The translations under genes and the position numbers were made by a program. Of a DNA stretch of 64,000 bases, positions 15,156-22,904 are shown in pieces. Position 1 is the first letter of the stretch. Each line of letters opens with the position of its first letter. Source of the stretch: Clostridiales bacterium (GTDB lineage: Bacteria; Bacillota; Clostridia; Oscillospirales; Ruminococcaceae); assembly GCA_003150405.1 (NCBI GenBank), contig QAMM01000007.1:170997-234996 (forward strand), written 5' to 3'. The notes beneath the pieces were generated by a model, which ran no database searches, had not been told where the DNA came from, and saw only the letters and a program-made list of their open reading frames with translations.

Positions 15156-17672
15156 TTATTTCGATGTGCGTTTTATCGCGATTGCAGCAAACCCGGCAAA
15201 GGCCAGCAGCATAACGGCGGCAAGACTCCAAACCGGAAGGGTGTCGCCAGTGGCCGGCAGAGTATCACCAGCAACCGGCTCGGTGGTCTCCGGTTTCTGT
15301 TCCGGCTTCTCCGAATTCGGAACATACTGTTCCGCCTCTTCCTCCAGAGCGGTTACCGTATCGTAATGCTCTACATAGCGCTGCTCGCTTTCCGGAAGCA
15401 GTCCATAGTATTTTTGAATTTCTGCAAGGGTTTCTTTAACTTCCGCAATATTTTCGCCGGTCAGTTCAACCGGTTTGCCATCCTGGTAAAGGGCATCAAT
15501 CAACAGGTTGACGTAGTCAGTTACAGCAGGCAGCAGGTACTGGCCGTATCTGCTGACAGACTCCAAGTCCGCCGCCGGAATTCCCTCCGCCCACGCAAGC
15601 GCTTCATCCAGCATGGCTTTGCTGTCCAGCGTAATCTCCGCCGCGGCAAGGTTCTGGTCAATAAAGCCTTCCAGGCCGGCAATACGGGTGTGGATGTCGG
15701 TCATCCGCGCTTTGGCAGCGTTCAGCTTGTCTGCATTTGCAACCAGCGCAGCGTACTCTGCCGGAAGGGCCTCAAGGCGCTGCAGCAGGTTGTCAATCTG
15801 CGTTTCATCTGAAAGGGTGAGCTCCTGTTCCAAAGGCAGGGCGTTAATTTCGTTTACAAGCGCCTCTGTTGCTGCCGCATTGCGCAGCTCCTGCACGCTG
15901 GTATAAGCCGCAGCAAGCTTGTCCGCGCCGACAACATTTTGTTTGGCTTCATCGGTCATAGACAAATAGGTGTTGTACAGGCTCTCAATGGTCTCCGCCT
16001 GGTCCAGAGTGATTTCACTGGTCTCCGGCAGTGAAGCGATTGCATCGTTGAGTTCATCCAACCGCTCTTCCGGGAGCATATTGGCAACTGCAAGCATTTC
16101 AGTGAGCTTGTCAATATTTGTAACCTTGGCCTGTTCTTCCGCCGAAAGGTTGTTATACCGCTCCTGAATGCGGCGGAGCTCAAATTCATTGTAGTATTTG
16201 AATTCATTTGTATCCGGCTGGCGGGCAATTTGGTTATAAACATCTGTGCCATTTATAATCTGGGCAGTTTCATCGACATTGCCAAAGCAATAGACATAAT
16301 TGGCATCGTTATAAATCGAAAGCAGGCCATCCTTATTAATCGTATAGGTCTGGGAAGAATACTGCCCTACAGTCTTGTCTCCCATGTCCACTATCTCATA
16401 ATCTGGTTCTGTCTGACCAATGGAATCCTTAATGATATACAGTTGAGACGTACGGTCAGGATAAGTACCGGCTGGCTTATAAGGCGTGATATAAAGATAA
16501 ACCTGCTGATTGTTTTCCTTTGTCGCATAAGCAGTGGTCAATACAGCAGACCCTTTGCTAATAAGGTCGGGAATGGTGTAAATTTCCTCTAAGGTATTAG
16601 CGTCAAGCACCGTAAACGGTGCGTTACCGCCGCCGTGTCCGCCACCGCCGCAAACATAGACACGGTCATTATAAATGACGACCGAGGATTTAATACCACC
16701 AGAATTTTTATACATTAAAATGTTGTCATCGTCAAAAGAACCATCTGAATTCATAGGCACTGCTATGACTCCAGAATTGCTCTCTGCCATAGAAACATAC
16801 AGCATATTGTTTTTCTCATAATAATAGGGGGTTGTAGTAAATCCGGCGTCTTCCCCTTTCGGCTTGCTGAGAACATCAATTTCCGCGCCAGTAAAACGAT
16901 TCAGTGAAATGAGCTTTCCGGCTGCTGTACCAAAAATCACGGCATCGCCAACAAACTCCGATCCATCCCAAAGAATGCCCTGTCCTGCATCGGCGCCAAC
17001 ATTATAGCTCCATTTCGCAGTTTTTTCTTCATCGGTATTCTGCGGGTCCGTATCCTCTGTATCAAAGCAGGCGAATTCGCCGTTTGCGTTATAACTTCCG
17101 GCATAAATATAACCGTCGTGATACATGATTGCGCTTTCGATCTGTGCGCTTGGAATCAAAGCCGTCTTGAAAAGCATTTTTAAAGTGACTGCGTCGAAAG
17201 CATAAATGCGCGACCCGCCAGTTTCGGTTCCGAATACAAAAACCTTGCCATTTCCATAGCAAATCTGCGGCAAAAGTTGACCATTGCTCGGAATTTCAAC
17301 TGAACTAGCTTCCACTTCACCAGTAGAAGCTTTTACCTTATAAAGCGTGCGGTTACTACTAGATGTATAGGAGATATCCGGATCGGTTTCATAATAATAA
17401 ATAGAGTCTCCAACAGCAACAGTCGGGGAAGCATTATTCATAATATTTCCCTTATGCTGTGAACGCCAAAGCTCCTTGATTTCTGCTCCGGTTTTTGGAG
17501 TTTTGGCGTCCGAAACACCTTTGAGTTCCTCATTGCCCAAAAATTGGGTCCAGTTGAGGGTGGTGGATGTGCCGCTTTCGCTGCCGGGCGCTGCAAATGC
17601 GCTGAGGCTTGAAACCGAAAACAGCATAACGGCCGCCATGCACAGCGACGTTATTCGTTTCAACTTTTTCAT
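15156..17672 (-). CDS. Sortase-anchored beta-propeller surface protein of the corrinoid operon
   Basis: 838 residues. Signal peptide (MKKLKRITSLCMAAVMLFSV, cleavage near SAFA-AP). Residues about 45-450 are a PQQ/quinoprotein-type propeller with repeats such as GNGKVFVFGTE, DGYIYAGSYN, NDRVYVCGGGG and NANYVYCFGN. About 460-770 is an Ala/Glu-rich helical stalk of repeated ITLDQAE/LSDETQID-type units. It ends with LPATGD, a hydrophobic helix and KRTSK, a standard sortase signal. The ATG at 17672 has AGAGGAAGGA upstream. As first gene after the AdoCbl riboswitch it probably helps capture corrinoids at the cell wall; no direct binding motif is visible. The C-terminal 692 codons recur at 61924-64000. 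Confidence 0.85.
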   Translation of the reverse strand: MKKLKRITSLCMAAVMLFSVSSLSAFAAPGSESGTSTTLNWTQFLGNEELKGVSDAKTPKTGAEIKELWRSQHKGNIMNNASPTVAVGDSIYYYETDPDISYTSSSNRTLYKVKASTGEVEASSVEIPSNGQLLPQICYGNGKVFVFGTETGGSRIYAFDAVTLKMLFKTALIPSAQIESAIMYHDGYIYAGSYNANGEFACFDTEDTDPQNTDEEKTAKWSYNVGADAGQGILWDGSEFVGDAVIFGTAAGKLISLNRFTGAEIDVLSKPKGEDAGFTTTPYYYEKNNMLYVSMAESNSGVIAVPMNSDGSFDDDNILMYKNSGGIKSSVVIYNDRVYVCGGGGHGGGNAPFTVLDANTLEEIYTIPDLISKGSAVLTTAYATKENNQQVYLYITPYKPAGTYPDRTSQLYIIKDSIGQTEPDYEIVDMGDKTVGQYSSQTYTINKDGLLSIYNDANYVYCFGNVDETAQIINGTDVYNQIARQPDTNEFKYYNEFELRRIQERYNNLSAEEQAKVTNIDKLTEMLAVANMLPEERLDELNDAIASLPETSEITLDQAETIESLYNTYLSMTDEAKQNVVGADKLAAAYTSVQELRNAAATEALVNEINALPLEQELTLSDETQIDNLLQRLEALPAEYAALVANADKLNAAKARMTDIHTRIAGLEGFIDQNLAAAEITLDSKAMLDEALAWAEGIPAADLESVSRYGQYLLPAVTDYVNLLIDALYQDGKPVELTGENIAEVKETLAEIQKYYGLLPESEQRYVEHYDTVTALEEEAEQYVPNSEKPEQKPETTEPVAGDTLPATGDTLPVWSLAAVMLLAFAGFAAIAIKRTSK

Positions 17673-17756
17673 GCTTGTCCTTCCTCTCATGTGATAAAAA
17701 CTTTTTTATACAAAACGCTGCATCCTCCGACGAGCGTCGTATACGCTTTTGGGCAA

Positions 17757-17791
17757 CAAAAAAACAGACCACCTTCTCGGTGGCCTGTTTT
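17757..17791 (-). terminator. Riboswitch-controlled intrinsic terminator
   Basis: Leftward AACAGGCCACC pairs with GGTGGTCTGTT around GAGAA, followed by seven U. It sits after the AdoCbl aptamer and before the first gene at 17672, so ligand binding would favour it and shut the operon off. Confidence 0.85.
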
Positions 17792-17874
17792 GCGACAAAC
17801 CCAAAAACAGCAGCAGGAACAATTCCTGTGCCGGATATGGGCGGAACTCCTTTTCCCACCGAAAAGTTCTTCCC

Positions 17875-18080
17875 ATATCTGCGCAGGTCTCCTGGCTTGA
17901 AATCACCCTACCGGCTCTCACCTTCCCAAACAATACGTTCAGTGGATAAGTTATTGTCTCCAACAATATCCTAAGAGAGTTTTCGTCCTTCTTACAGTAG
18001 CGGAGGAACTGCTGCGGATTTTCACCGCATTCCCTTTTAATGCCCGCTGCTTCAACAGCAAGGCAACGCAAATACGCCAA
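17875..18080 (-). promoter_or_regulatory. Cobalamin (AdoCbl) riboswitch
   Basis: Read leftward: GGGAATGCGGTGAAAATCCG, then CCTCCGCTACTGTAAG and, at the end, the B12 box AAGCCAGGAGACCTGC near 17880-17895. These are the conserved core segments of cobalamin riboswitches in order. The aptamer lies between a consensus promoter and a terminator ahead of the corrinoid operon. A further long stem (ATATGGG.../CCCATAT) follows and may be the expression-platform partner. Confidence 0.95.
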
Positions 18081-18102
18081 TTCATTCAATTTTGTGAATT
18101 CA

Positions 18103-18131
18103 TCATAACACCTGATAAAATTAATGTCAAG
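18103..18131 (-). promoter_or_regulatory. Promoter of the corrinoid operon
   Basis: Leftward TTGACA (18126-18131), 17-bp spacer, TATGAT (18103-18108); start expected near 18095, directly ahead of the riboswitch. Confidence 0.85.
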
Positions 18132-18272
18132 ACAACAAGAAAAATAATAAGTTCTCTCTAAAAGAGCGATTTTCTATTTTCAGCTTATAATAACGAGAAA
18201 TGATTTCTTTATCGTGTTAAACAGTAGTTTTATCTAGGCTTTCCGATACTAATGTCTACAGCAGAAATTTCT

Positions 18273-18313
18273 AAAAGGGAAGGTATAACCTTGTGGGTTA
18301 TACCTTCCCTTTT
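18273..18313. terminator. Bidirectional intrinsic terminator
   Basis: AAAAGGGAAGGTATAACC (18273-18290) pairs perfectly with 18296-18313, with A- and U-runs at the ends. It isolates the Ku fragment and the ICE backbone from the corrinoid operon promoter. Confidence 0.9.
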
Positions 18314-18315
18314 TG

Positions 18316-18705
18316 TTATAAAGCGTGTTCTGTTTTGGTCGTTTTTTCCGCGCCGTCCGCTTCCGGGACGGCGTGATAGGTTTTATCATAGTAGATAGGG
18401 CGGATGTCCGGCAGTTCCGCAAAGTGGAGGATTTGAATGGCCTTGTCTTTTGCAGTCTTGGCCTTTTCAAAATCGGCGTCGGTCATGGTGACATACTGGC
18501 CAGGTGCAAACTCAAAGCCCTTGACGATGCCATCGGTTCCGACTTCTTTTCCACAGGAGGCACAGACCTTTTTGTATTTGACGCGGCTGCCGTCCTCTTT
18601 GCACAACTGGTTGAAATGGATGCCGTTGTCCTGGGTTGCAGTGTGCAGGGCAACGGGGATATGGACAAGGCCAAAGGAGATGGCCCCTTTCTGGGTTGCT
18701 GGCAT
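18316..18705 (-). CDS. ku: Ku-type DNA-end-binding protein, C-terminally truncated
   Basis: 129 residues. The start AISFGLVHIPVALHTA and the segments QLCKEDGSRVKYKKVC, VKGFEFAPGQYVTMTDADF and DIRPIYYDKTYHAVPE match the N-terminal beta-barrel part of bacterial Ku, which together with LigD joins DNA ends. Full Ku is about 260-290 residues; here the frame ends in KTTKTEHAL and a terminator follows 2 nt after the stop. No LigD gene is in the window. ATG with GAGGGAA upstream. Either a remnant left at the junction with the corrinoid operon or a short Ku variant; DNA bridging is doubtful without the rest. Confidence 0.75.
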   Translation of the reverse strand: MPATQKGAISFGLVHIPVALHTATQDNGIHFNQLCKEDGSRVKYKKVCASCGKEVGTDGIVKGFEFAPGQYVTMTDADFEKAKTAKDKAIQILHFAELPDIRPIYYDKTYHAVPEADGAEKTTKTEHAL

Positions 18706-18898
18706 TTTTGTTCCCTCTTTCCGGCTTTTTTCTTAGTATGGCCGGGAATTGAAAGAGTATAATGCGTTTGATAGTGAAAAAGAAGAGCTCACCATAAGTT
18801 TTATTTTTCCTATTCAATATTTACTCTTTTATGGAAAATGAATATTATAATAATATAGACGATGTTGTCAAAACTTCAAAAATTAAGGAGAGATAGAA

Positions 18899-19591
18899 AT
18901 GCTAGAAAATCAGATTCATACATTAGCGACGATTATAAAAAATAAAGATATCCAGGGTTATCTCAAACACAGTATTTGGGATTTAATGCAGGCAGTTTTT
19001 TTCCATGATCCGGCAGCAGCTGCTCAAGCAGGATATGATGTAAAGCAACTCATTTTTCATACTCCCACCGTTATCTTTTGGGATAAGATGGAGCGTTTCC
19101 TGCGGGGAACATTTTATTCTTACGAAGACCAGATAAAACTCGCGGAAAAATTCAATGAGGATAACGGAGAGTATTACCAATATGTGAAAAAGCTGATTTA
19201 TTTAGTCGATGAGATTGATGAGGATGAAAAAATTGACTATTTTGCTATGCTGACACGCGCTTTTTTGTTGACAACTCTTGAAAGAGATATGTATTTTAAG
19301 CTGGCAAAAATCATTACGATGTGTACATCCTTTGAATTGGGCTATTTAAAAGAACTGCCTTTGGATTTTGAATCGGAAAACAACACCTGGATTTCTTCCC
19401 TCCAACTGTATGGACTCTTTACACATAAAGAAGACGACAGCAAAACGTATGTCCTTTCCGGTTTCGGCAAATCATTAAAACAAAACAGTGTCAATTTTGA
19501 CGAGGGTTTAAAAGGGAGACAGCGAATTACTGGATACAACCAAGTACAGCCGCTTCAAGATTTGTCCCCTATAACATGGGAAGAATTTTGA
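18899..19591 (+). CDS. Protein of unknown function (230 aa)
   Basis: Good start (AAGGAG nine bases before ATG), no signal peptide and no membrane helix. Mostly helical, acidic and aromatic-rich, with motifs such as KLIYLVDEIDEDEKIDYFAM and ERDMYFKLAKIITMC. No family recognised. It is one of few rightward genes in the element, with a 54-aa zinc-ribbon gene downstream, and is lower in GC than the corrinoid operon. The pattern of a helical protein with an ageing-type DUF next to conjugation genes is compatible with a cytoplasmic accessory or defence role, but nothing shows this. Confidence 0.7.
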   Translation: MLENQIHTLATIIKNKDIQGYLKHSIWDLMQAVFFHDPAAAAQAGYDVKQLIFHTPTVIFWDKMERFLRGTFYSYEDQIKLAEKFNEDNGEYYQYVKKLIYLVDEIDEDEKIDYFAMLTRAFLLTTLERDMYFKLAKIITMCTSFELGYLKELPLDFESENNTWISSLQLYGLFTHKEDDSKTYVLSGFGKSLKQNSVNFDEGLKGRQRITGYNQVQPLQDLSPITWEEF

Positions 19592-19678
19592 GCTAAAATT
19601 GAAAGTAGAGGAAATATGAACGCAAAGGCTTATTACCATGTATTTTTAGAATATCAAAGCGGAGAGGAGCTTTAAAAC

Positions 19679-19843
19679 GTGTCAAATGTCTATACCTGTG
19701 AACGGTGCAAATTCCTGTTTGAACGGATCAGTGAACCGGAGAACTGCCCGGACTGCGGGAGTCCACATATACGCCTAGCCAATGCGGATGAACAGGAGGA
19801 ATATTGGCGTTTGGTTGAGGAATTTGGATATAGAAGGAAATAA
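19679..19843 (+). CDS. Small zinc-ribbon protein (54 aa)
   Basis: GTG start with GAGAGGAGC eight bases upstream. The sequence begins MSNVYTCERCKFLFERIS and continues ENCPDCGSPHIRLAN: a CxxC...CxxC zinc ribbon followed by an acidic helix (EQEEYWRLVEEFGY). Probably binds one zinc; nucleic-acid or protein contact is possible. Ends before a bidirectional terminator. Confidence 0.75.
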   Translation: MSNVYTCERCKFLFERISEPENCPDCGSPHIRLANADEQEEYWRLVEEFGYRRK

Positions 19844-19866
19844 CTCTGTATACGAAATTATACATA

Positions 19867-19910
19867 ACAAAAAGGCATGAGATCATCAAATAATCTCATG
19901 CCTTTTTGTT
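19867..19910. terminator. Bidirectional terminator between convergent genes
   Basis: AAAAAGGCATGAGAT pairs exactly with ATCTCATGCCTTTTT. Serves the rightward zinc-ribbon gene and the leftward gene that stops at 19909. Confidence 0.88.
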
Positions 19911-20331
19911 ATTCCTGAATCATTTCCGAAAGTTCTTGAATACAGCTTTTACAGAAATACACGGTATGACCGCTTCGGGAGCCGTCAAACAGGCCGTCAA
20001 TACCTCCGCAGCGCGCACAGTAAGGCCGTACCAAGTTTAAAAGGAGAAATTTTCTCTCCATCCCGGAAACAACGGGAATAAACCGCATCCCGGCAAACAG
20101 GTGGTATTCCGCTGCAAAGATTTCGTCCAAGTGGATGGAGCCATCTGAACCGACCGGCGTTTCCTTCGGGCAGGTCGCTATCCGAATTGAAAAATATTCC
20201 GGCAAGCCGTTTTCCGCGTCAACCTCCACCCATTGGGGATTGCCCATCTGTTCCCACAATTCACCGGGAATTTGGATGTTTAAACGCTCGTCGATGATGC
20301 AATCGTTATTTGTTGTGTGTTCGCCTTCCAT
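19909..20331 (-). CDS. Protein of unknown function with C-terminal zinc finger (140 aa)
   Basis: ATG with GGAGG six bases upstream. The N-terminal part (IDERLNIQIPGELWEQMGN, VEVDAENG) resembles the swapped-hairpin lead-in of AbrB-like proteins, but this is weak. The C-terminus has PYCARCGGIDGLF and VYFCKSCIQELSEM, a CxxC/CxxC zinc site. Third gene of a leftward set with an HTH protein and a 185-aa protein. Likely a DNA-associated regulator (inference). Confidence 0.65.
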   Translation of the reverse strand: MEGEHTTNNDCIIDERLNIQIPGELWEQMGNPQWVEVDAENGLPEYFSIRIATCPKETPVGSDGSIHLDEIFAAEYHLFAGMRFIPVVSGMERKFLLLNLVRPYCARCGGIDGLFDGSRSGHTVYFCKSCIQELSEMIQE

Positions 20332-20393
20332 AAAAAGCCTCCGACAAGTTAATTTTTGCTGTTGTTCTTCTTTACAACTTCGTTTTCCATTTT

Positions 20394-20648
20394 TTAATCC
20401 CTTGCTGCATCGTTCCCTTTAAACAGCCTCATAATCAATTCAATAATTTCGTCGCTATCAAAATATTCGGAAATGCGGTCAAAATCCTTGACGGTTATGT
20501 GTCCGGGGACAACCCCATTGCTCAAACTCTTTAAAATGGTTCTGGGAACGCCCGTGGCGGCATGTATTTCCTCCAGTGACGCTTGTTTTTCCCGGCATAG
20601 CTTTTGAAAGATTCGCGCGATTTCATTTTCAAACGCTTCAAACGACAT
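20394..20648 (-). CDS. Small helix-turn-helix protein (84 aa)
   Basis: The segment KQASLEEIHAATGVPRTILKSL is a Cro/C1-type or related helix-turn-helix, followed by ITVKDFDRISEYFDSDEIIELI. ATG with GGGGGAG upstream; it overlaps the stop of the preceding 185-aa gene by 11 nt, so the two are coupled. Target unknown. Confidence 0.7.
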   Translation of the reverse strand: MSFEAFENEIARIFQKLCREKQASLEEIHAATGVPRTILKSLSNGVVPGHITVKDFDRISEYFDSDEIIELIMRLFKGNDAARD

Positions 20649-21195
20649 GCAGCTCTCCCCCTTTTAAGTTGATAAATTCCCGTTCATACAGCCGTCCCAG
20701 ATTATTTACATTCTCATTCATCGTACTTATCCGGCAGGAGTCAGCATAACGGAGGATGCAGCCGCACCACCTTACCAACGCTTCGACAAAATATACTTTG
20801 TTGACTGTCTTTTTGGTTATTGCAAATACGCATTCTGCGGCGTCACAGACCTGTTCAAAATCCCGCTTCCATTCCGCGGGGATTTTGGATAAAGCACCGG
20901 CGTTTGGAACCACAACAAAAAAGCGGAAGTCATAGTCTCGCTGCAATAAAACCATCGCCCGTCCGGCGAGCAGTTGAAACCAATCTGGGTTGGTTAGGAT
21001 AAACACGTCAACGCCGTCTTTGATTTTTTTCATCAGCAGGTTCATGAGCGTCAATTCAATTTTCCTCACATCGGTTGGCCTGTCCAGACAACAGGCGTCA
21101 AAAAAGGCGCAATGCTCTGCCCCGTGCAGCTCCAATCCCTTTATGACCGCCTGTATGGTTTCGTCGCTTCTTGTCGGTAGTTCTTGGTGGTTCAT
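20638..21195 (-). CDS. Protein of unknown function (185 aa)
   Basis: Start chosen at the ATG at 21195, which has AAAGGAG; a 28-codon extension has no ribosome site. An alpha/beta pattern is visible: CAFFDACCLDRPTDVRKIEL, DGVDVFILTNPDWFQLL, FRFFVVVPNAGALSKIP, CVFAITKKTVNKVYFVEALV. The alternation of hydrophobic strands and helices suggests a Rossmann-like or phospholipase-D-like fold, without a recognised catalytic motif. It is transcribed divergently from the regulator at 21468. Confidence 0.65.
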   Translation of the reverse strand: MNHQELPTRSDETIQAVIKGLELHGAEHCAFFDACCLDRPTDVRKIELTLMNLLMKKIKDGVDVFILTNPDWFQLLAGRAMVLLQRDYDFRFFVVVPNAGALSKIPAEWKRDFEQVCDAAECVFAITKKTVNKVYFVEALVRWCGCILRYADSCRISTMNENVNNLGRLYEREFINLKGGELHVV

Positions 21196-21467
21196 GTTTT
21201 CTCCTTTACTCACGTGCGGATAGCCCGGTATAACGCTGATACCGTTTGTCAATACTGCACGCGGATACAACGTCACCATTTTTCTGATTATAACAAGAAT
21301 TAAATTCTTTCAAAATGAATTAATTCTCAATTATTTTTAATATTAACACATTATAAAATATTTTTATAGCTATTTTCCAGAAAATAATCCTTTTTAAAAG
21401 AATTTTGTTATTTCAAGATGTGATAACCTGTTGATATAGCATAGCAAACAAGAAGGGAGGACTTGTT
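21196..21467. promoter_or_regulatory. Divergent AT-rich intergenic control region
   Basis: A strongly AT-rich stretch between the leftward 185-aa gene and the rightward XRE gene, with overlapping TATAAT-like boxes around 21350-21450 in both directions. It probably holds both promoters and operators for the XRE protein; no single best promoter can be picked. Confidence 0.45.
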
Positions 21468-21878
21468 TTGTCAAATATTATAGACGATGAGAAAGATATT
21501 ATTGACATTGAAGATGAAGCAAAAATTAAAAAATATAAAGAGTCCTTCCGTGAAAGAGTGACGGAACTTCGTTTGGATAAAGGAATGAACGAAGTACAAA
21601 TGTCGCTTGAATTGGGAAACAGCAGAAATTATATTCACAACATCGCGTCCGGGGCAATCCTTCCGAGTATGGGACAGTTTTTCAAATTATGTTCTTATCT
21701 CGAGCTTGAACCAGAAGAATTTTTTGACCCCGCCTTAGCACACCCAAGCAAGGCAAAACAAATATTGCGACTTTTAGAAAATCTCAATGACGAAACACAA
21801 GAAGATGTGAAACGCATTATCGAAAAATTATCAAAAAGCGAGCAAAACCTTAGACAAGGCGGTGAATTAAATGGATAA
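21468..21878 (+). CDS. XRE family transcriptional regulator (136 aa)
   Basis: TTG start with AAGGGAGG seven bases upstream. The helix-turn-helix is within RERVTELRLDKGMNEVQMSL, then ELGNSRNYIHNIASG, with a regulator-type tail (LEPEEFFDPALAHPSKAKQIL). Such repressors control ICE gene expression; here it lies at the boundary of leftward and rightward genes, so it may control both. Its 3' end overlaps the next gene by 8 nt. Confidence 0.87.
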   Translation: MSNIIDDEKDIIDIEDEAKIKKYKESFRERVTELRLDKGMNEVQMSLELGNSRNYIHNIASGAILPSMGQFFKLCSYLELEPEEFFDPALAHPSKAKQILRLLENLNDETQEDVKRIIEKLSKSEQNLRQGGELNG

Positions 21879-22143
21879 CGAGACCAAAGAAATGTTTCAT
21901 CTTTTATTAGAGAAAATCAATTCGATTGACGAACGCACCAAAAAAACCGACCTGCGGCTTGAAAATGAAATTGTTCCAAATCTTCAGTTGGTTTTGGAAA
22001 ATCAGTCCAGTGTCATTGCGACCAAAAAGCAGGTAACAGAGCTGGCGGAAAAGCTCGATGATGTAGCCTCTGATGTAGACGTTATCAAAGAGGTTGTCAC
22101 CCAGCACAGCGGCGAGATTGACAGGCTGAAAAAACACGCATAA
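21871..22143 (+). CDS. Small coiled-coil protein (90 aa)
   Basis: Acidic, helical, heptad-rich throughout (LLLEKINSIDERTKKTDLRL, TELAEKLDDVASDVDVIKEV). It has the look of small phage or ICE coiled-coil partners of XRE regulators. Coupled to the regulator gene; ends at a terminator. Confidence 0.7.
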   Translation: MDNETKEMFHLLLEKINSIDERTKKTDLRLENEIVPNLQLVLENQSSVIATKKQVTELAEKLDDVASDVDVIKEVVTQHSGEIDRLKKHA

Positions 22144-22177
22144 ACAAAACCCCTGTTTTTCAGACAGGGGTTTTGTT
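22143..22177 (+). terminator. Intrinsic terminator of the XRE/coiled-coil unit
   Basis: AACAAAACCCCTGT pairs exactly with ACAGGGGTTTTGTT directly after the stop codon. Can act in both directions. Confidence 0.88.
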
Positions 22178-22253
22178 ATATAGAAATCTAAGCCCTTTTC
22201 CAAACGGGATTGTATTTGTATCAGCAGGTTATCCATCCATATTCCTAAAGATT

Positions 22254-22376
22254 GATAATATCTCCTATCGCAAGATAGAGATATTATCTTTCTTTTTATC
22301 TTGTGCTTAAAAAGTAAGCACCGCAAAATGGGCGCACTTACCCGCAGTTCCAAGTTGCCGCCAAAAAATGCGGTGC
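22254..22376. repeat. Two further inverted repeats between convergent units
   Basis: GATAATATCT...AGATATTATC with inner CTATC/GATAG (22254-22288), followed rightward by a U-rich run, and GCACCGCA/TGCGGTGC (22318-22325 with 22369-22376). They separate the rightward XRE unit from the leftward replication gene. The second may be part of a larger structured element. Confidence 0.5.
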
Positions 22377-22424
22377 TGTATCTTTTTTCAGGCGGAACAA
22401 CCAGTCAGACTGCCGCGCATTGTT

Positions 22425-22904
22425 TTAAAGACGCCCGGAAAACGCCCACTCCTGTTCCTCCGCAATGGCCTTTTGTATAAAGTTGTATAACGCTGTTTTC
22501 AAATACGCTTTCAAGTTACGGATGTTTTGGACGCATACATTCTGCCGGAAATGCTGGATAAACGTATAAAGGTAGGAGGAATCAAAATGACGCAGGGATT
22601 CTTTAAGAACATTCCACGGCACCATACAGCCGTCAATTTTGGTCGTAAATGCGGTTTCCATTTCTGCCATGCTCAGTACGATGGTGTCAACCCATTCTCT
22701 AGTAATATGTAAGGTTTCCGCATTCTGGATAAAATACTGGTATTCAATCTGCTCACGAATTGAGGAAATGGTTTCTGCGGTAATTTCAGTTGTTTGACGG
22801 ATGGCAAGTTGGCGGCGCTTTTCCTGAATACGGGCGTCCAGTTTACGCTCAACAGCAGTTTTCACCTTGATGGCCGCATTCAGCTTCTTTAACTGTTCCC
22901 GCGC
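22425..22904 (-). CDS. Replication initiator, C-terminal (DUF6017) half reached by -1 frameshift
   Basis: The domain read from 22865 down contains TTEITAETISSIREQIEYQY, VDTIVLSMAEMETAF and LRHFDSSYLYTFIQ...NLKAYLKTALYNFIQKA, the pattern I associate with DUF6017 at the C-terminus of RepA_N-type initiators. It has no good start: a GTG at 22865 lacks a ribosome site. The same frame is open back to the A6 run at 22905-22910 and continues the Lys/Arg-rich end of the RepA_N gene in the -1 frame. So it is probably made as part of a fusion of about 290 residues. Alternative: an inactivating or sequencing one-base deletion. Confidence 0.75.
   Translation of the reverse strand, partial: AREQLKKLNAAIKVKTAVERKLDARIQEKRRQLAIRQTTEITAETISSIREQIEYQYFIQNAETLHITREWVDTIVLSMAEMETAFTTKIDGCMVPWNVLKESLRHFDSSYLYTFIQHFRQNVCVQNIRNLKAYLKTALYNFIQKAIAEEQEWAFSGRL

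Larger units (their letters stand above)
13242..17232. repeat. Long direct repeat, inner copy
   Basis: Covers the start of ecfT, the whole DUF4430 gene and most of the propeller gene. It matches 60010-64000 at a constant offset of 46,768 bp with no difference noticed. Identity begins at 13242/60010; to the left of that the two sequences are unrelated. The right limit is the window edge. Confidence 0.93.

Noticed and set aside
13242-17232. Transposon explanation for the 4-kb repeat
   Set aside because: No transposase, terminal inverted repeats or target duplication at 60010 or 13242; the break falls inside ecfT.
19616-19675. 19-codon ORF (MNAKAYYHVFLEYQSGEEL) before the zinc-ribbon gene
   Set aside because: Has a weak AGAGG upstream, but is too short and featureless to claim; may be a leader or remnant.
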